Positions 26,821 through 41,524 of a DNA stretch of 64,000 bases are shown here, one piece after another; positions within the stretch are counted from its first letter, which is position 1, and each line of letters starts with the position of its first letter. Under the pieces are notes generated by a model, which was not told where the DNA came from, did not search any database, and saw only the letters and a program-made list of their open reading frames with translations. Origin of the DNA: Camarhynchus parvulus. Taxonomy: Eukaryota; Chordata; Aves; Passeriformes; Thraupidae. Location of the stretch: the NCBI RefSeq assembly GCF_901933205.1, contig NC_044572.1:29846501-29910500 (forward strand), in the 5' to 3' direction. The position numbers were made by a program, and so were the translations under genes.

Positions 26821-28177
26821 CCAGTTATTCAATTTTAAAATATTTTCCTTCTTTTTTTAGTAGATATGGGGCTATTTGGGAAGGAAAATGATTCATTAGT
26901 GTCTCTGTGTGGAGAGAAAAACAGAGGAGTCCAGAAAAATATAGTGGGAGGAGAAATTACACAGAAGATTTTGTCACCTTCAGAAACAATTGATGTAGTT
27001 TCAGATCTATACTTCACTATTTGGTTGTATCCATACCTGGTATTGAAATAAAAACACGACTCCTCAGTTGTGGTTTCAGTTGGATTTCCGTCATTTTATC
27101 TGATTAACAAATATAGAAAGGTCTTGTCTATCAAGTGGTTTGATATCTCTGTGGTATAAATGTCAATAAATGGTAGAAATTTTCAGTTCTGTGCTGATGT
27201 ACCTGAGTGTTTAACTCTGACAAAAATGGTAAGAGAACAACCCCTGTCTAAAATTAAGGGATGAGCAGAACACAGGAGTAACACTCAAGGCATTACTAGA
27301 TGCCTTACTTCTCTGAAATATATGCAGCCAAATTCACACTGTGCAGTGGCAGGGGTGTATAAAAAGAAAAGGAGAGGGCTGGTGTCAGCTGCCCTTTTAG
27401 AGATGTTTTACAGCCTAAGAATCTCAAATTGAAATGTCAACACCAAAACAAAAGTGCTTTGCTGCAATAGAGAGACCTCAGTGTCAACATGATGTCAGTG
27501 AAAGCAAATTTGCCTTAAAAGATTAACAATTTCTGCTCACTATACATCCACTCAAGTATTCATTTTAATGTAATAATAATAACCACCTTGCCCCACAAAG
27601 AAAGGGGGCAATTGTTTTAAAGAAGGAAGCTTTAGAAATAAATGCTTCTCTTATTTATGCAGTCTGGTAAAACAGGGTGTAATTGGAAAGGCGAAGGAAG
27701 AATTCCCTCAACACTCAGGTAGATTTCTGGCACATGAAAGGAGAAGTCTGACTTTTTTCCTCAGGAGGGCAATGGAGCCCCCAGCACAAAGAGCTTCCCT
27801 GGGAGCTAGGGCAGGTAAACAAGGTCTCTGGACTATGAAGGGTTCTGACAGCAGGAAAAGTCTCATGAACCTCAGTGAATGGTAGTTTCTTTTCTCTGTG
27901 AGGTCTAAACAACTTCTTACCTTTCACCAGGGACCACAGTGCCTTTTAGCACAAACTAAACCTGACAACTTGAAAGTAGCAAAAAGCTCTGCTCTCTGAA
28001 TCTTTTGACCTGGCCCTTTATACTGCAATGTCCCAAGGCAAAATTCCTTTTTTCTTTGCCACTAGAAAATGTTTTGCACTTCAGAGAGACCTTTGAGTTC
28101 CTTCAACCTGTTCAGAAGCTGTGGATTTGGAGAATGACTGAGCAAGACTGTCTCTCACATCGTCATTCTGTTTTGAT

Positions 28178-28222
28178 GTTTTTGGTTTGGTTTTTTTTTT
28201 TTTTTTTGGTTTGTTTTTTTTT
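28178..28222. repeat. Poly-T/TTTGG tract
   Basis: A T-run with GGTTTGG interruptions ends in GGCAGG: a low-complexity repeat. The pyrimidine tract plus CAG resembles a splice acceptor, but no exon-like frame follows. Confidence 0.85.
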
Positions 28223-30953
28223 GGCAGGTAGGTGAATTTCTGAGATGAGCATTAGTACCTACCCAGTGCAAACATGCGGGGCAATGTTGATGTGCCAATG
28301 CTCAGAGCCCACTGATGAGTGAAGCAGATTTTTCATGATAAGCTTAAAATTGGTGATCATAGGGTTAAGAGGCTAACAATAAAATCAGAGGCTGAGCTGA
28401 AGAAAGAGCTGGAATGAAAAGGTAAAGAACTTGCTCCTGCTAGAGCCAAAGGAGCCTTGCAGACTCATTTGGCAAGTGCATCACCTCTTAGAGTGTGGTA
28501 GCAGAAGCAACCCAAACCCAATGTGGCCACAGGACTTACAAAAGGGAATTGTGGGCCTGGTCACTTGCCTGAGGTCAAAGGTTCTCTAACAGAGATTTTA
28601 GAGTGCACAATTACAAGCAGGTCAGGCTCTGCAAATTTTTGTTGCCTGCAGCTAGGAAAATATAAAGTCATGTTTCCAATTTACAATTTGCTCCTGGCAT
28701 TGCTGATAATACTTAAGTAATGGTTCTTAGAATAATTTACTCATCATGCTCAGATTTGGCTCAAGACTTCTCTTGTATTTGTATATATTTAGAGTTGCTC
28801 ATATCTAGAGTTTGCTAATTACAGCTTTTGAATATGTTTGGCTTTGAATTGCAGAGACCCTTTTATTTAAAATATCAGTAGGACATAATAAACAAAGAAA
28901 GGAAAATAACCAAACATAACTGCCTTTAAGCTGATCCACATAATGTTATATTGGATATCCCATCAAAATTAAAAGTGCTTAGAAAAGAGTGATTCTATTA
29001 TGACAGTGAAAGCCAAATGCTTTCAGCTTCTTATTGGAAATAATCAAAGTGCATCATGTTGCTGCCTTAATCCCATTAGGGCTTAGAGAATATTAGTTTA
29101 TTCACAGCCTTCTTTCATCTAACATTAGACAAAACCCTGTATTAAATCATTATTCAGAGTAGCTTTATTATTGTAGATCCCAGTTGCAATTTTCTCACTC
29201 ACACTGAAAATGGCTTGTTTTAAGAACTGACAGATTAATATTAGTGTTTCTAGAAAATTAAAAATAACATTTATTTTACTTGTCATGTAATTAATTATAT
29301 ATTAATAACCTCAGTTGTTTTCATTTTTAAGAGATGTGCTTTTAGCTTTTCTGGAAACTAAGGTTTTAGAAAGTGATACATAAGGTTATGTTCAGTCATA
29401 TTATAAGTCATGCCTATTTTGTGGTTCACCCTTTTCCCAGAAGCCTCATATTTTATCTTTTCCGTATTGTTATCAACACAGAATCTTTCTCAGTCCCCAG
29501 AAGGCTTGTTTTAAGCTACTTGTTTCCAGTTTGTTTCAAATATTTTCCTACAATATCCTTCCACACTGTACAGAGCAGCTACTCACCAGATGCCAGATGC
29601 ATGAAGTACTCTTCAGTTGGCTCCTTTCCTCAAAATTACTGATTTCTATGCCAAACAAATTTCTAATTTTTGGACTTCATAGCTGTCAATTGTGCTGTTA
29701 CCTCAGGGCAGTTGTTACTGGAAACAGTCCAGGCATCAGTGACTACTGTCACAAAATTTCAAAAGATTCTCAATCCCTTTCTCAATCCCTTTCTCGAGTA
29801 TTTTTCCTGGAATTTCCAAGGCTGAGCAACCAAACCTTAGTAGCAGTAGGTAATTGTGGAAGCCAGAACTGCTGCAGAACTAGTGTGTGGCTTTCATAAT
29901 CTCTGAGACCTACATTTCAACAGCTTCTTTTACATCCTAAGTAATCTTCTTTTATTATATTTTTCTCAGAAATTATTTAAACCTATATGATACTGTAGGA
30001 ATAGTTCATAGAAATTACTTTCCTGGCTACCCTATTAGGCCCTTTAACATTTTATCTCAGAAGATGAAAAATGTACAGCACAGTTTCAAAATCTCTTCAT
30101 AGCCAAGGTGTCTTACAGGTGACATCTTGAGGGCTCTCCTACACCTTATAAGTCACAGAACTGAAAAATATGAAGATAGGACTGCTTAGTGTAAAAGGCT
30201 ACACTTTACTGAGTCTAGAGGAAAAAGACTTTGTAGTGCAGAAAAAGATACCAGTAATGTGTTGCTGCATTTGTATATATCTATTACAACACTGCCTTCT
30301 ATTACATGATCATGGCATGATCTCTACGTTTATTCTGATCTCTCAAGAATTACATACAAAGGAAGATTTAAAGTTTCTCAAACAACTGTAAATACTAGAA
30401 TTTTTACTGTCTTTACAGTAAGCTACAATTTATCATATTTTTTGTATGTAATAGTGGTAGATATGATGGAAGTATCATTGGTAGTTTACAAATTATTAAT
30501 ACTGCTTATCAGTTTTCTCAGATTCATCTCCCTTATTCTGATTTAGGTCTTTAAAAGCCTCTTTTTTCCAACTACTTCATATCCTACAGCAGATGTTTTG
30601 CTGATCCTTTTCTCAGAAAAAGCAGAGAACACAAAAGCAACTACTCCCCAGGAGCATGATCTGATCCCTTTAAGGGCTTATTTTAAGTCCCCCATCTGAA
30701 GGATTTTGCGGGAAAGCACCTGAGGAATGAATACTTCTGATTTACAGGGAGCTGCTTTCTCTTGAGAAGTGATGATTAGAGCAAGATGCTGGGGAGCTGG
30801 CCATCCCTCCGTTGTTCCAGTCACAGGAACTACACAGAAGGGTTGAATAAAGGCCAGAATATAATTGACAGTATTCATTCAGTGAAAAGTTCATAGAGGA
30901 ATCCCATAGGTGATGTACATATACACCTGTGTTGGGTAAATCATTGAATAATC

Positions 30954-31007
30954 CCTAAAATAAGGATCAAGGTACTCCTAAAATAAGGATCCTAAAATAA
31001 GGATCAA
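30954..31007. repeat. Triplicated 14-15 bp unit
   Basis: CCTAAAATAAGGAT occurs three times within about 54 bases, starting near 30,954, 30,978 and 30,991. The last two copies are directly adjacent. This is a small local tandem expansion. Confidence 0.85.
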
Positions 31008-34000
31008 AACTACTATTGTTTATTTTCCTGTCTGCATTTCAATTCATTTTACAGGAGACTCTTCCTGGTGTGAATTTATTTAGAGTTAACATAGATATCT
31101 TATTTTTTATCTGATGGAATACATTAACATAAAGTTGGATAATCTAATCTATAACCAGCTCTTTCTGTTTCTAAATAAACTTATCAAATAAAGTTCCTTT
31201 AGTTTATATGCTGACTCTTTTGCTTTAGGGTCCAGCTTCCTCAATGCTAACAGGATGGTTACAGCTGTTCAGTCTTCATGCCAGCCCTGCATGTCAGCTA
31301 CATCCAACTGTTTTAGACACAGATGATAAGAAGAGAATTCACCTGCTATTTGTATTGTTTCTTATGAAAATACAGAATGTTCTTGGGTGGTGTGAAAAGA
31401 AATGTTTTCTGTCTTACATGTTACCAGGCATGACAGATAAGATAAATGACATGCTCATTGAGACATTTCATCTGCTGGAGAAACTCCTGAAAATATTTTG
31501 AAATCTACCTCCATCTAGGAGTGTAAGTCCACATATAGATGTTGGTTTTGTTACAATGCTACTTCTTTTTTCTCAGAGGTCAGTGTGCATAGGATCAGTA
31601 TTCCTGAATGGGTGTATTGTTTTCATTCACAACTTTAGAAAGATCTCCTGCAAAGAAAAAAGGTTATTTGTTTAGAATCTCAAATGTATACTAAAGATTA
31701 TTGAATATAGACAGGCCTTAGCCAAAAAGCCTACCAGTTTTCTTAGTGTGAGTTTTTAGGTCAGAGCCAGTAGACATACAGATGTTTTTCTGTCTGGATT
31801 TGAATGTGTCCAAATCCTGAGAGTGTTTGAATCTCAAGTTTGAATCCTAATTTTCCATATTTACCCATCTATCTAAATAGAATTTTTATCTGCTGCACAA
31901 AAAAAAATCTGTGTAGATTCTGTGTGAAAAAGATGAAGAAATTCTGAGAATAAAGAAGTCTGACAAAGTTCAGGAAACACTTTACCTCACTATTCTTCCT
32001 CTTTCCATTTTTTTCCCCAAATCTTTGTTTGCTTTCCCTTGTTTCGGCAAAAATGATAGAATGACCATATGTGTCAAGTTGAATAGAGGAATGACTATTT
32101 ATAATACCCTTAAAAAAAAAATCTACTCCTTGCTGAGTAAAACAGTTAAGAAAACTGAAGTCTTAGAAGCATTTGTTTGACATGAAAATCTATGTACATG
32201 AAATACAGAGGTACTATCATGACTACTAAACTGGGACAGCATCTCTTTGAAGAAGAGGCAATTTTTCATGATGGTGCAAGCCTCTGCTTCTTTTACCTTA
32301 ATCCTCAAGAGAGCTGACACCCTTATGCATGGCATTATTCTTACACCCTTACAGTGATCTTAGGACTATATTTTGGTTCATGCCTTCATTCAGTACCTCC
32401 TCAAGTGTATAATGCAAAGAGGGGTCCATTTCTCTGCTTCTCTCCTGGAAACTCAGTATTTCCCTTGTGCATTAAATTTAGTGTCCAATTGCTGCAAAAG
32501 CAACAGAGGGGAGACAATTGGTGTCTTGCTTGGAGATGAGAAGTGGCTGAAGTTGGTCACACCACCTAGGCAAATCAAAAGGTTTCCATAGGTTCCTTCT
32601 TTTGGGAGTTGTGGGAATCCAGAAGTTTTCCCCAAAACTGGAGACAATATGAGTCATATGCATTTTTCAAATGTCAGTTCAGTAAGTTGCATAACCATGA
32701 GAAACATACAAAAGAGTTTCACATCCCTGCAAAATAATTCACACACACACAAAAAATTAAATGAATACATCATGGCACCAAGTCCTGAAATGTTGAGGTC
32801 TGTTCAGAGCTCTGGTATTTTCTCCTGTATAGGACCAAGAAAGCAAGCTTTTTTATGTTTGTTTGGGGGCTTTCTTATTTGTTTTGGTTTGGTTTTGAAG
32901 ACATTTTTTAATTAAAAAAAAGCCAGCAGCAAATATCACAGAGGGTGAACTGTATTTTTGTTTCTAATAATTCACATACTATGGCTACATTTAGCATAAG
33001 AAGCAAGTTTTTTAAAATTAATACTTTAAATAGTTCTGCTAGAAATTCTGCTTTATAGTAGTCGAGGAGAGGGGACTCCCAATTTAAGGAAATTCAGGAA
33101 AACATTTTAGGAAAAGAAATTTGAATATAAAAGATATTATGTGTGTATCTTAATAACAGTAGCTATACTCCAGAAGAAATCGCTAATTTAATAATATGAT
33201 GTCAATTTAAATATTGATTGTTATGGTTAAACACAACTTTAAAACTATATTTTATATAAAATATTTTTCTATATTTGAAATAGAAGGTTGGCGGCTTTTC
33301 CATAGGAGATTTGTCTATATTCAGAAGTCATCTCAGGTTTAAAAAAAAAAGATAATCAGGTCTACTGATACTTTGTCTTTTTGTATGCCACATATCAACT
33401 ACAGACATAGTCTTCAGCATTATGATAAAAAGAGTCTATGATATGAGGTGTCTTCCTTCCCCCATCTGCTCCCAGAAAGCATTATTACTCAGAAATTTTC
33501 ACAACTGGAAAGAGAGTAAGGAAACATTTGAGTGCAATTATTTTCAAGTAATTGATAACTAATTTTAATTAAAATATTTCTGAAACTGCATCTGAGCATT
33601 TGGTGTGTGTAGAGTGCAGTGCATACTCTGCTATAATGTGAAGTCTTGCAAAATGAAAGAAAAAAGAGCATCCATGCTTTGTAAATGCCTTTTTAGTGGC
33701 TGGAAAATTCTCTTGCGCAAATAGTTTTGTGTTGTGCCAGGTGCTGACCCCTCTGAAGTGGTTCTTGCAGGTGTTTATGGCTCTGTCTGAACCGGGGTGA
33801 TTGCACACGATGGTTTATGCAATGAAGGATTGCTCTCTGCATTTACAGGACTCTGTGCACTTGTTAGGTTTAGCACTGCTATATAAAGCATTAAGCTTAT
33901 TATGCCCAAAAGAATTAAATTATACCGAGGCAATTTGATTACTTGTGTCCAAAGAAGACACAATTGCAATGAGGTCAAAGCTTGATGTGAATGTTAACAG

Positions 34001-35000
34001 TAATACTTTGCAATTAAAGAAAAGTATTTTCTTAAGCATTTTTATGAAATCTATTTTCCCTTTTATTCAGTTCATTTGCTGTCCCTGTAAAAATGTCTTT
34101 TGACTTCCAGATGTTTCAAAGTATGGAAGCTGATTGGGCTTTTTAACCTTATTTCAGTGTTTATACACAGTACACAAGATATTGTGTTCACAATCTGTAT
34201 CAGAAATTCTGGATTTGTTGGATTTCTTTCAAAATGTTAAATGATAGGCATCTTAGTTTAATTTTTTTCTTGAAACATCCAGGTCTGTGTATGAATTGTG
34301 ATACAAAAATATAAAATAGCACTTACTAATTTCAGTCTGCCAAAATTAGACCTGTCAAGAATGGAAGCTGGTTGATGTTTCATTAGCATTATTTTCAGTT
34401 GAAGCAAATGTAAAACATAAGTGCCTCATGGTAGTCTGCTAACTGCTGGAGAAGGGAGAAGACTGCTGAGATAATGAAACAACACTGGGCAAATCAACAG
34501 ATTCCTGCAGAAGCAGGTTATTCAGAATCAGCACCTTGCCTTCAGAAGCAGGTAGTTATGCAGTGATGGCAAGTGCTGTCTCATGGGCAGCCTTCACATC
34601 ACAGCTATTTTCAGCAATATATAATTTGATAATAATTTTCATCTCAGCACAGTTTAGCATATTTATTCCTCCATAAGTTTTAATTCCGCTTAAGAGGAAT
34701 GATCCTATCAACATAAAGAGGTCATAAGGATTGCTGCATGATCAGATTAACCTTTCTTCAGCTTCATTGCCTCCAAGCTTTAGATCAGTTCTCCTTGACT
34801 TTGGAAACAGTTTGTGTGCTATTTCCAGGCTACTCTTTCTAATTTATTGACATTATACTATATTTATTTGATACTATCTATTGTTTTATTTATCTCTATT
34901 AATATTTATAGGCCCATTCCCACCATATAGCCTGATTCCATCAGGATAACATTAGACACTACATTTTAGGATTTTTCTCTCTCTTTATTTTTGTAAATTG

Positions 35001-35033
35001 TTTTGGTTTTGTTTGTTTGTTTGTTTGTTTTTT
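35001..35033. repeat. (TTTG)n microsatellite
   Basis: Several consecutive GTTT units flanked by T-runs: a simple tetranucleotide repeat, likely variable in length. Confidence 0.9.
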
Positions 35034-38000
35034 GCTATCTGGTTGCACTATACATCAAATAGAATTCCCATTGGGGTTAATAATGATCTCTTTCCTTCTT
35101 CACAAAATGAGATGAACAAACAGCTGTTAATAACAGTGCTGTTTGCAGAACTAGAGCCATTGGAACTTCCCTTAAGACTAAACTGATATGGATTTGTGAA
35201 ACTTAGTTTACTGTTAGGGAAGGTTTTGAATACTTGCTACAGTGCTTGAAATGATAGATGTGAATTTTCTACTGTGGTTGCTTACAACAACTCCACACCC
35301 TCATTCTTTCTCATTGCCTCTGTTGAGCTTGAAACACCTGATTTCTGGAGTATTATTTGGAGAGTTGAGAGAGAATGTTGACTTTGTTTCCATCCAGGAT
35401 AAAAATATTGAATGAAAGAAAACAGGGATGACTTAGAGTTTTGCCTAACCAGGGCTTATGCAGTATGCTTATGCTTCAGGATCTACTTAATAGTTTTTAA
35501 AATTAGTGCTATTGTTATCCATATGCTTGCTTGAGACATAACCATGTAAGAGCAGTGATTCCTTAACAGCGCTTCCCTCGGAACTCTTCTGTTTTGTATT
35601 GTTTTCCAGAGAATAACAACAGTTCTTCAGAAGAAATTTGGTAACTGGGTATCAATATATTGCTACTAGGTTTTGATATTGTTATTACCTGTACTGTTGT
35701 TAATTGTGTTTGTATTTGTAATATGTTGTATTAAGGAATGTACGGTATTACATAACTGTTAGATTTCAGGCAGGATGGTCAATTTAATTCTGAATTTTCA
35801 AGGTCCAGTTTCTTAGGATAATTCAAATCTTTGTTTTAATTACTGTGCAGAATATAAACTGATGTCTATTTATTCAATCTGGATAGCTTCGAGTGGAATA
35901 TAAAACACATGGGAAACGTGCCTGAGATTCCATTCAAAATCTGAGCCTGAATTGTGTTATAGGCATTTTGCATGAAGAAAATTTATAACCATTTTGAGTA
36001 GAGCTGGATCCAAGGAGTATATTTATGTATGAGACTCACTTATTTCAGAAAATCCACTGAGCACAAATCCTGACTTTGTTTCAGCTAATGTTGAAAAAAG
36101 AAAAAAGATTGCAGTGCTTTCTAAAGTGTTTACTCCAAAGGCTGGAAACCTCAACCCATACTCAAATGGAGGAATTTTATTTCATAGAAAATACTTGGAG
36201 ATGTGGAAGTGTTCATTTTTTCTAGCAAGTCTGAATTATTGCTGTTTCTGTTCAACCTAAATAAATAATTTCTCTCATTCTCTCCCACCTTTCTTTTTCA
36301 CCTCTTGAAAAATAAGAGTCTATATTTAAGAACAGATCTCAACTTACACACTAAACCTGCAATTTTCCATTGTGTTTTCAAGTCAGAATGATTTGTATCT
36401 ACTAATTTCAACCTCTGTGTTTGTCTACTAACACAGCAAGTGTCACTGTAGGTAAAACTGCATGTAAGTATTTTTAGATTAACTATTAAAAAAAACATAC
36501 TTGTTTTCATTACATCTCCTATCACTTCCCAAGTATTTAGTTTAGACATCCTGAGCATTTTCTTGAAGAATATAATTTAATTTCAGTATGAAAGCAATTA
36601 AAGAAGACATTTCTACTTCTGGATTTTTTGCTTGTTTTTCTCGTGTTCCTTGTTTTCTCCATGTCTTCAAAATAGTCAAAGTTGTGTGTGATTTCATGAA
36701 TGTGTCTTTGTGTAAGATACAGCTGCAGAAGAAACAAAACAGATTCTGATGAAGGGTGAGGGAGGTACTTTCAATGACTAATGTGTTTGGCTTTGTATTG
36801 TTGCCTGTCTGCTCAACAGCAAGGCCTTAGATAAAGGAGAGCAATAAAGGAAGACTTTAAAAAGTGAGATAGAAAGGTACAATAATGTTACTGGTACAAA
36901 TTCCCTTTACCTCTTCAGAGCTATAGATAAAAGTGTTTGAATATTGGGTAGATTGGGATAAGGGCGCTTGGCAGGAATAAAACATAGATAACTCAGTAAT
37001 CCCTGATCAGGGGAAACCACAAATATCAAAAATCCTGCAAATAGCTGGAAGCTTGAAAAGAAAGAAGAAGCCATCCAAAATGTGCCATTGATATCAGTTC
37101 AAAACAAGAGGACGATTTTTTGTTTGTTTTTTTTCCAGTGGAGGGATTTGCTCACAAAGAGGATTTATTTATTTATTACTTTTCCCAAAGGCTTTTTACC
37201 TTGCAAAAAGTAATATAAATTACTTGGTTTCTAAAACCCTGTGTCAGCACAAACACGCTGTGACAAGTTCCCCCAAGGAAAGTCCTGTAGGGTCCAAATC
37301 CCAGCTGAAATTCCTGAGTGAGCCATGCTGAATGTTTGCTACCTGGCTGCTGGTTGGAGTGACTAGATTGCAGAATACTGACTTGAAAGGTAGAAAAGCC
37401 TGAGGATCTATACATCTGGCAGTACAGGTGGCTGCTCATTAACCCAAGAGCACCATCAGAGATTTATTTTGAATCCTATCACTCCTTGCAAAAGTATGAT
37501 GAAATTGGAAAAGTTGCCTTCACTGATTATATTCTATTGAATTTATATTCATTAATATCTCTCCCTAGACTGCATTTAGACTAACAGTCTTGGGCAGTTT
37601 GTAACCGATCCTGCAGGTCAGCTACCCTGATGCCCAGTACACACTGACTTTCCTCCCTATGGATGTTTCGTCTTCCAGTCTAAACTAGACTACAGGAAAT
37701 AAAGATTGAGGAAGAGAGAAAATGATATTGAATTGCAGCTCACCTTATTCCACCACAGAATGCAGTCACTGCTTGCACCTAGGCTCAGGGTCTAACAGCA
37801 CCTACAGTTTGGATGAACCATTAATTCCAGCAGAAGCAGCATGACACTCAGAGGTGAGTAGGACAGCCACTTCTTTTGAACTGGAGTGATTTCTGGGAAC
37901 GACATAGGTTGGCTATTAGATTACCAACATGAAATCCATAGTTTTCTAAAAAATAATACTCTTTTGCTTCCAATATCCCCATGCAATAGTTTCAGTTACA

Positions 38001-38650
38001 AAGAACACAAGGCATAGTGTCACCAGCTCACTGCCCTGATTATTTTCTTGAGCATCAAGCTTGAAAAAGATTGAGTTGTTTCCATCTGTGTGCGTCCGTA
38101 CATCTGTTAAGCTAAATAGATTAAAGAGATTGCAAAATACTATCAGACAAAACACTGATTTCGCTGCTTTTTACAGATGGAAATGACCTAGCTACCCAAA
38201 GTAATGTTTTATTTCATAAAGAAAACACAGGTGATTTAAAATATGGAGTACTTTCCAAAGCTTATCCTTATTCTATGTCATCTTTATCAAGTATTTCAGA
38301 AAACACATATTGTATCTGCTGTTTGGATACATGCAAATATATTGTGTGAAAGAACCTCAAATAAATGAGTATATCAAATATTACCAATACTGGATGTTCT
38401 TACACCATATGAATACCAAAAATTTTCATGAAAGGCCTAGTCTTAACAATATTAACTCAACAGCAAAAAGGATATAATAATATTTCCTTTCCTTCCCCCA
38501 TGACACACTGTGGTTTAAACCAGAAGTGGTTATTAAATTATGTAAAATTCTGCTCTGGGTTTGCTTATAGCTTGGTGTAAGAAATTATTGTTTTGTCTGA
38601 TGAGGTACATATAAATCATTGTATGATAGTTTGGTGCATATATACGTGTC

Positions 38651-38671
38651 TATATATATATATATATATAT
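38651..38671. repeat. (TA)n microsatellite
   Basis: About ten uninterrupted TA dinucleotides. Confidence 0.9.
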
Positions 38672-41502
38672 CAGCTGTAATAAACTTGGAGAGGATCACA
38701 GAAGGTGGTTCTAGCCACCATAAGCCTAAACAATCTAGAACATCATCTTCAGGTTTAATGCTATTCATCATCCTGTGTGAATTATGTTAGGGAATCAACT
38801 ATTTATCTGCTTGTGGATAGAATGTACATAGGTGTTAAAGGAACAAACTCAGCAAAGTCAGAACATCAATTACCACAACAGGAGTAAAATGGCACAAATA
38901 TATCTGAAATTCTTGTTATTTTCATTTTTATAAATGCAGTTCAAGTGACCTGCAGCCATGATTTTAGGGTAATCATATTTCCAATCATCAAGAACTATAT
39001 TGTTTTAGGCTTAAAATCCTAAACGGGCAGTTTTCTTTATTCTGCTCTGCCTACAATAGAAAAAATTGAAATGAATGGAAAAAAAACAAACCACTGAGCT
39101 GTGATTCTTCCATCTGTATAGTTACAGAGGGAAGGAAAACAAGGGGAAAACACACACAGGTATCTACCAGGTTCTGCCCTGATCAAGATATTTGCCTCCT
39201 TGTGTCTATCCTAAATGTTGTCATGACTTTGGTTCAAATTTTGGCCTGAAACAATGGAGACCAAGAAATACACATTTGCTACTTATTGAGAATGTTATGG
39301 GAATAAAATAAATATTTTATACAAGGGTAGCAATACATCATTAATAAATATTATCTAGCCATAACATTCCGGCACATGGATTGCTGAAACGATTTTTACT
39401 GGGGAGAGGTTCTGACAGGAAGACTAATATCCCAAAGAAATTTGTTTTCAGGTCTCCTTTTAGAAAGGTTTTCTTTTTTCAGTTTATTACAGAAGGATAA
39501 TGTGATGGGGAATGTGAAGGTTTCCCTGTGTGTGCCTTTCCCTGAGGGCTTCACAGAGGAAGAATAATTGCAAATCCACAATATGTTCTATGGAGCCAAA
39601 AGATACAAGAAAATTCTATGGGGACAAGCTGAAGATTATTCCCATATCATTCCCGTTCTTTGTTCATTTTTCATACTGGCTAATTCTAGAACATGAGTGT
39701 GAAAGGCAACATACCTAGAAAATTAGATAGTGTTTAGATGTTGGCAATGACCCAGACACTGCTGCTCAGACATACATACTCTCTTAAATTTGTAGAATTC
39801 CTTGTATGGCTCTCTGCCACTGTAACTACTGGCATAAAAGCTCTAAGAAATTTCTTTGTAATGTAACAACATATTGATCACTATCTCTTACAGTGACTTC
39901 TCTAAATGAGCTATTACAAGATAATAGCTTCCATGCTTCTAAGAGCTACTAGTGGAACTCAAGCAAATGTCTCTTTTTTCTCTTTTTTCAGATTTTTTAA
40001 ATGTCTTCTTTTTGATCTCAAGTTGCTCCATATCCATTATTAGTTTTCTTTTCAATACCCACCTCTTTTAACTATTGGCTTATTGTTATTTCTGAATTTC
40101 CTTATTTGCTGTGCTTATTCTCTTTGCTTTTCATCAATTTTACCTTCCTGTTCTATTCTGGTTGGATTTCTAGAAAGGTACTGTAGAAATCCCACTTTCA
40201 GAAAGTAAGACTTAAACATTTCTGTGATTTGATAAATTGTCCCAAGACTTTTTGTTATTAAACATCTCAAAATTGTATAGAGATGCTTAATTACTTCTAT
40301 CAAATGAGGAACACATAAATGCACCAAGAACACGGTCATGTCTTATTATTTAGCATGAAAAACACTACGCCAGATATCCTGATCTGATGGAATTAGGGAA
40401 TTGAATGCAATATAGACTCAATTCACTTAATATTATTATTACCATTTATATTTGTTGTTGCTATATTTGGAATATTTACCAGGAAAAAAGGCAAACAAAA
40501 CAGAAAATAGAAAATTTGACAGTTGTTCCATTTCATTCAAGAAGATAATAACTGAAGTAACCTTCAGCTGCAACTCCTGAATCTTTAGGCTTGAGGTAGA
40601 AACAAATACAGGAATTACTTCCTTCATCTTTGGAAACTCAAAACACTTCACACTGGCCTTGAGACATTATGCAGACCCAAGCCACCTTAAGGCAGGCCTG
40701 AAGGCCAGCTGAAAGGCTCAGACACACCAACATGCAGCTGCTTGTCTTTCTTGGCATAGATGAGATCATCTCACCCAGTTTCTGTGCTTATTGTTTGGTT
40801 CCTTTTCAAACCCTACTCTACTTCAAAATATTGTCATATGTGCTTTGAAAGGATTGTCAGCTACTTTTGAAGGATCATCTATCATGCAGCACACTACTAG
40901 GGAAACCTCACCCTTAACTTTGTAAGATGAAAGAGCCCAGATTCAAACTTACCAAGTATGGACTTGGGGAATTCCTATAAAAGGAATCCTGGATGAAAAA
41001 GTAATGTTTGCTGGAGTTTTGCTGCTTCTAGGACATCCCTTTTGTTAAGTCTTCCTTATGAAAGAAGCTGTGAACTAGCTCTGGTATATACCCTCAGAAA
41101 TAACAAGAAGTATTTTATATCTCTGAAATGAACAACTTTTAATCTCTGGCAGATAGTTTAGATAACAGATCCATTGACTATTCAGGGAAAATCGTGAAGT
41201 TGTAAAACTTCATGGTATCTTGCTGATGCAATCTACTGTAGTGCCAGGATAATAAAAATATTTGTGCAAAACACTGAAGAAACAGTTCTGACACTATTGT
41301 GCTGAGATCATCAGAATTGCCAAGAAAACTGACATAAGAAACTGGTAATGCGTAGGTTTCAAAGTCGGTTTAATCTAGTGGTTTTTAGAAGATTAAAGAC
41401 ATAGACTAAAAACAAGCACTTCTCTTTAAAAGACCTTTTATTGAAAAGAATTACCATGATATCTCTTATCCACTCAAGTATTTTGTCATTTATTTATAAT
41501 GC

Positions 41503-41524
41503 TATATATATATATATATAATAT
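41503..41524. repeat. (TA)n microsatellite
   Basis: About ten TA dinucleotides with a single AA step near the right end. Confidence 0.9.

Noticed and set aside
28178..28230. Splice acceptor after the poly-T tract
   Set aside because: The pyrimidine tract plus CAG is a by-product of the simple repeat; no exon-like frame or donor follows.
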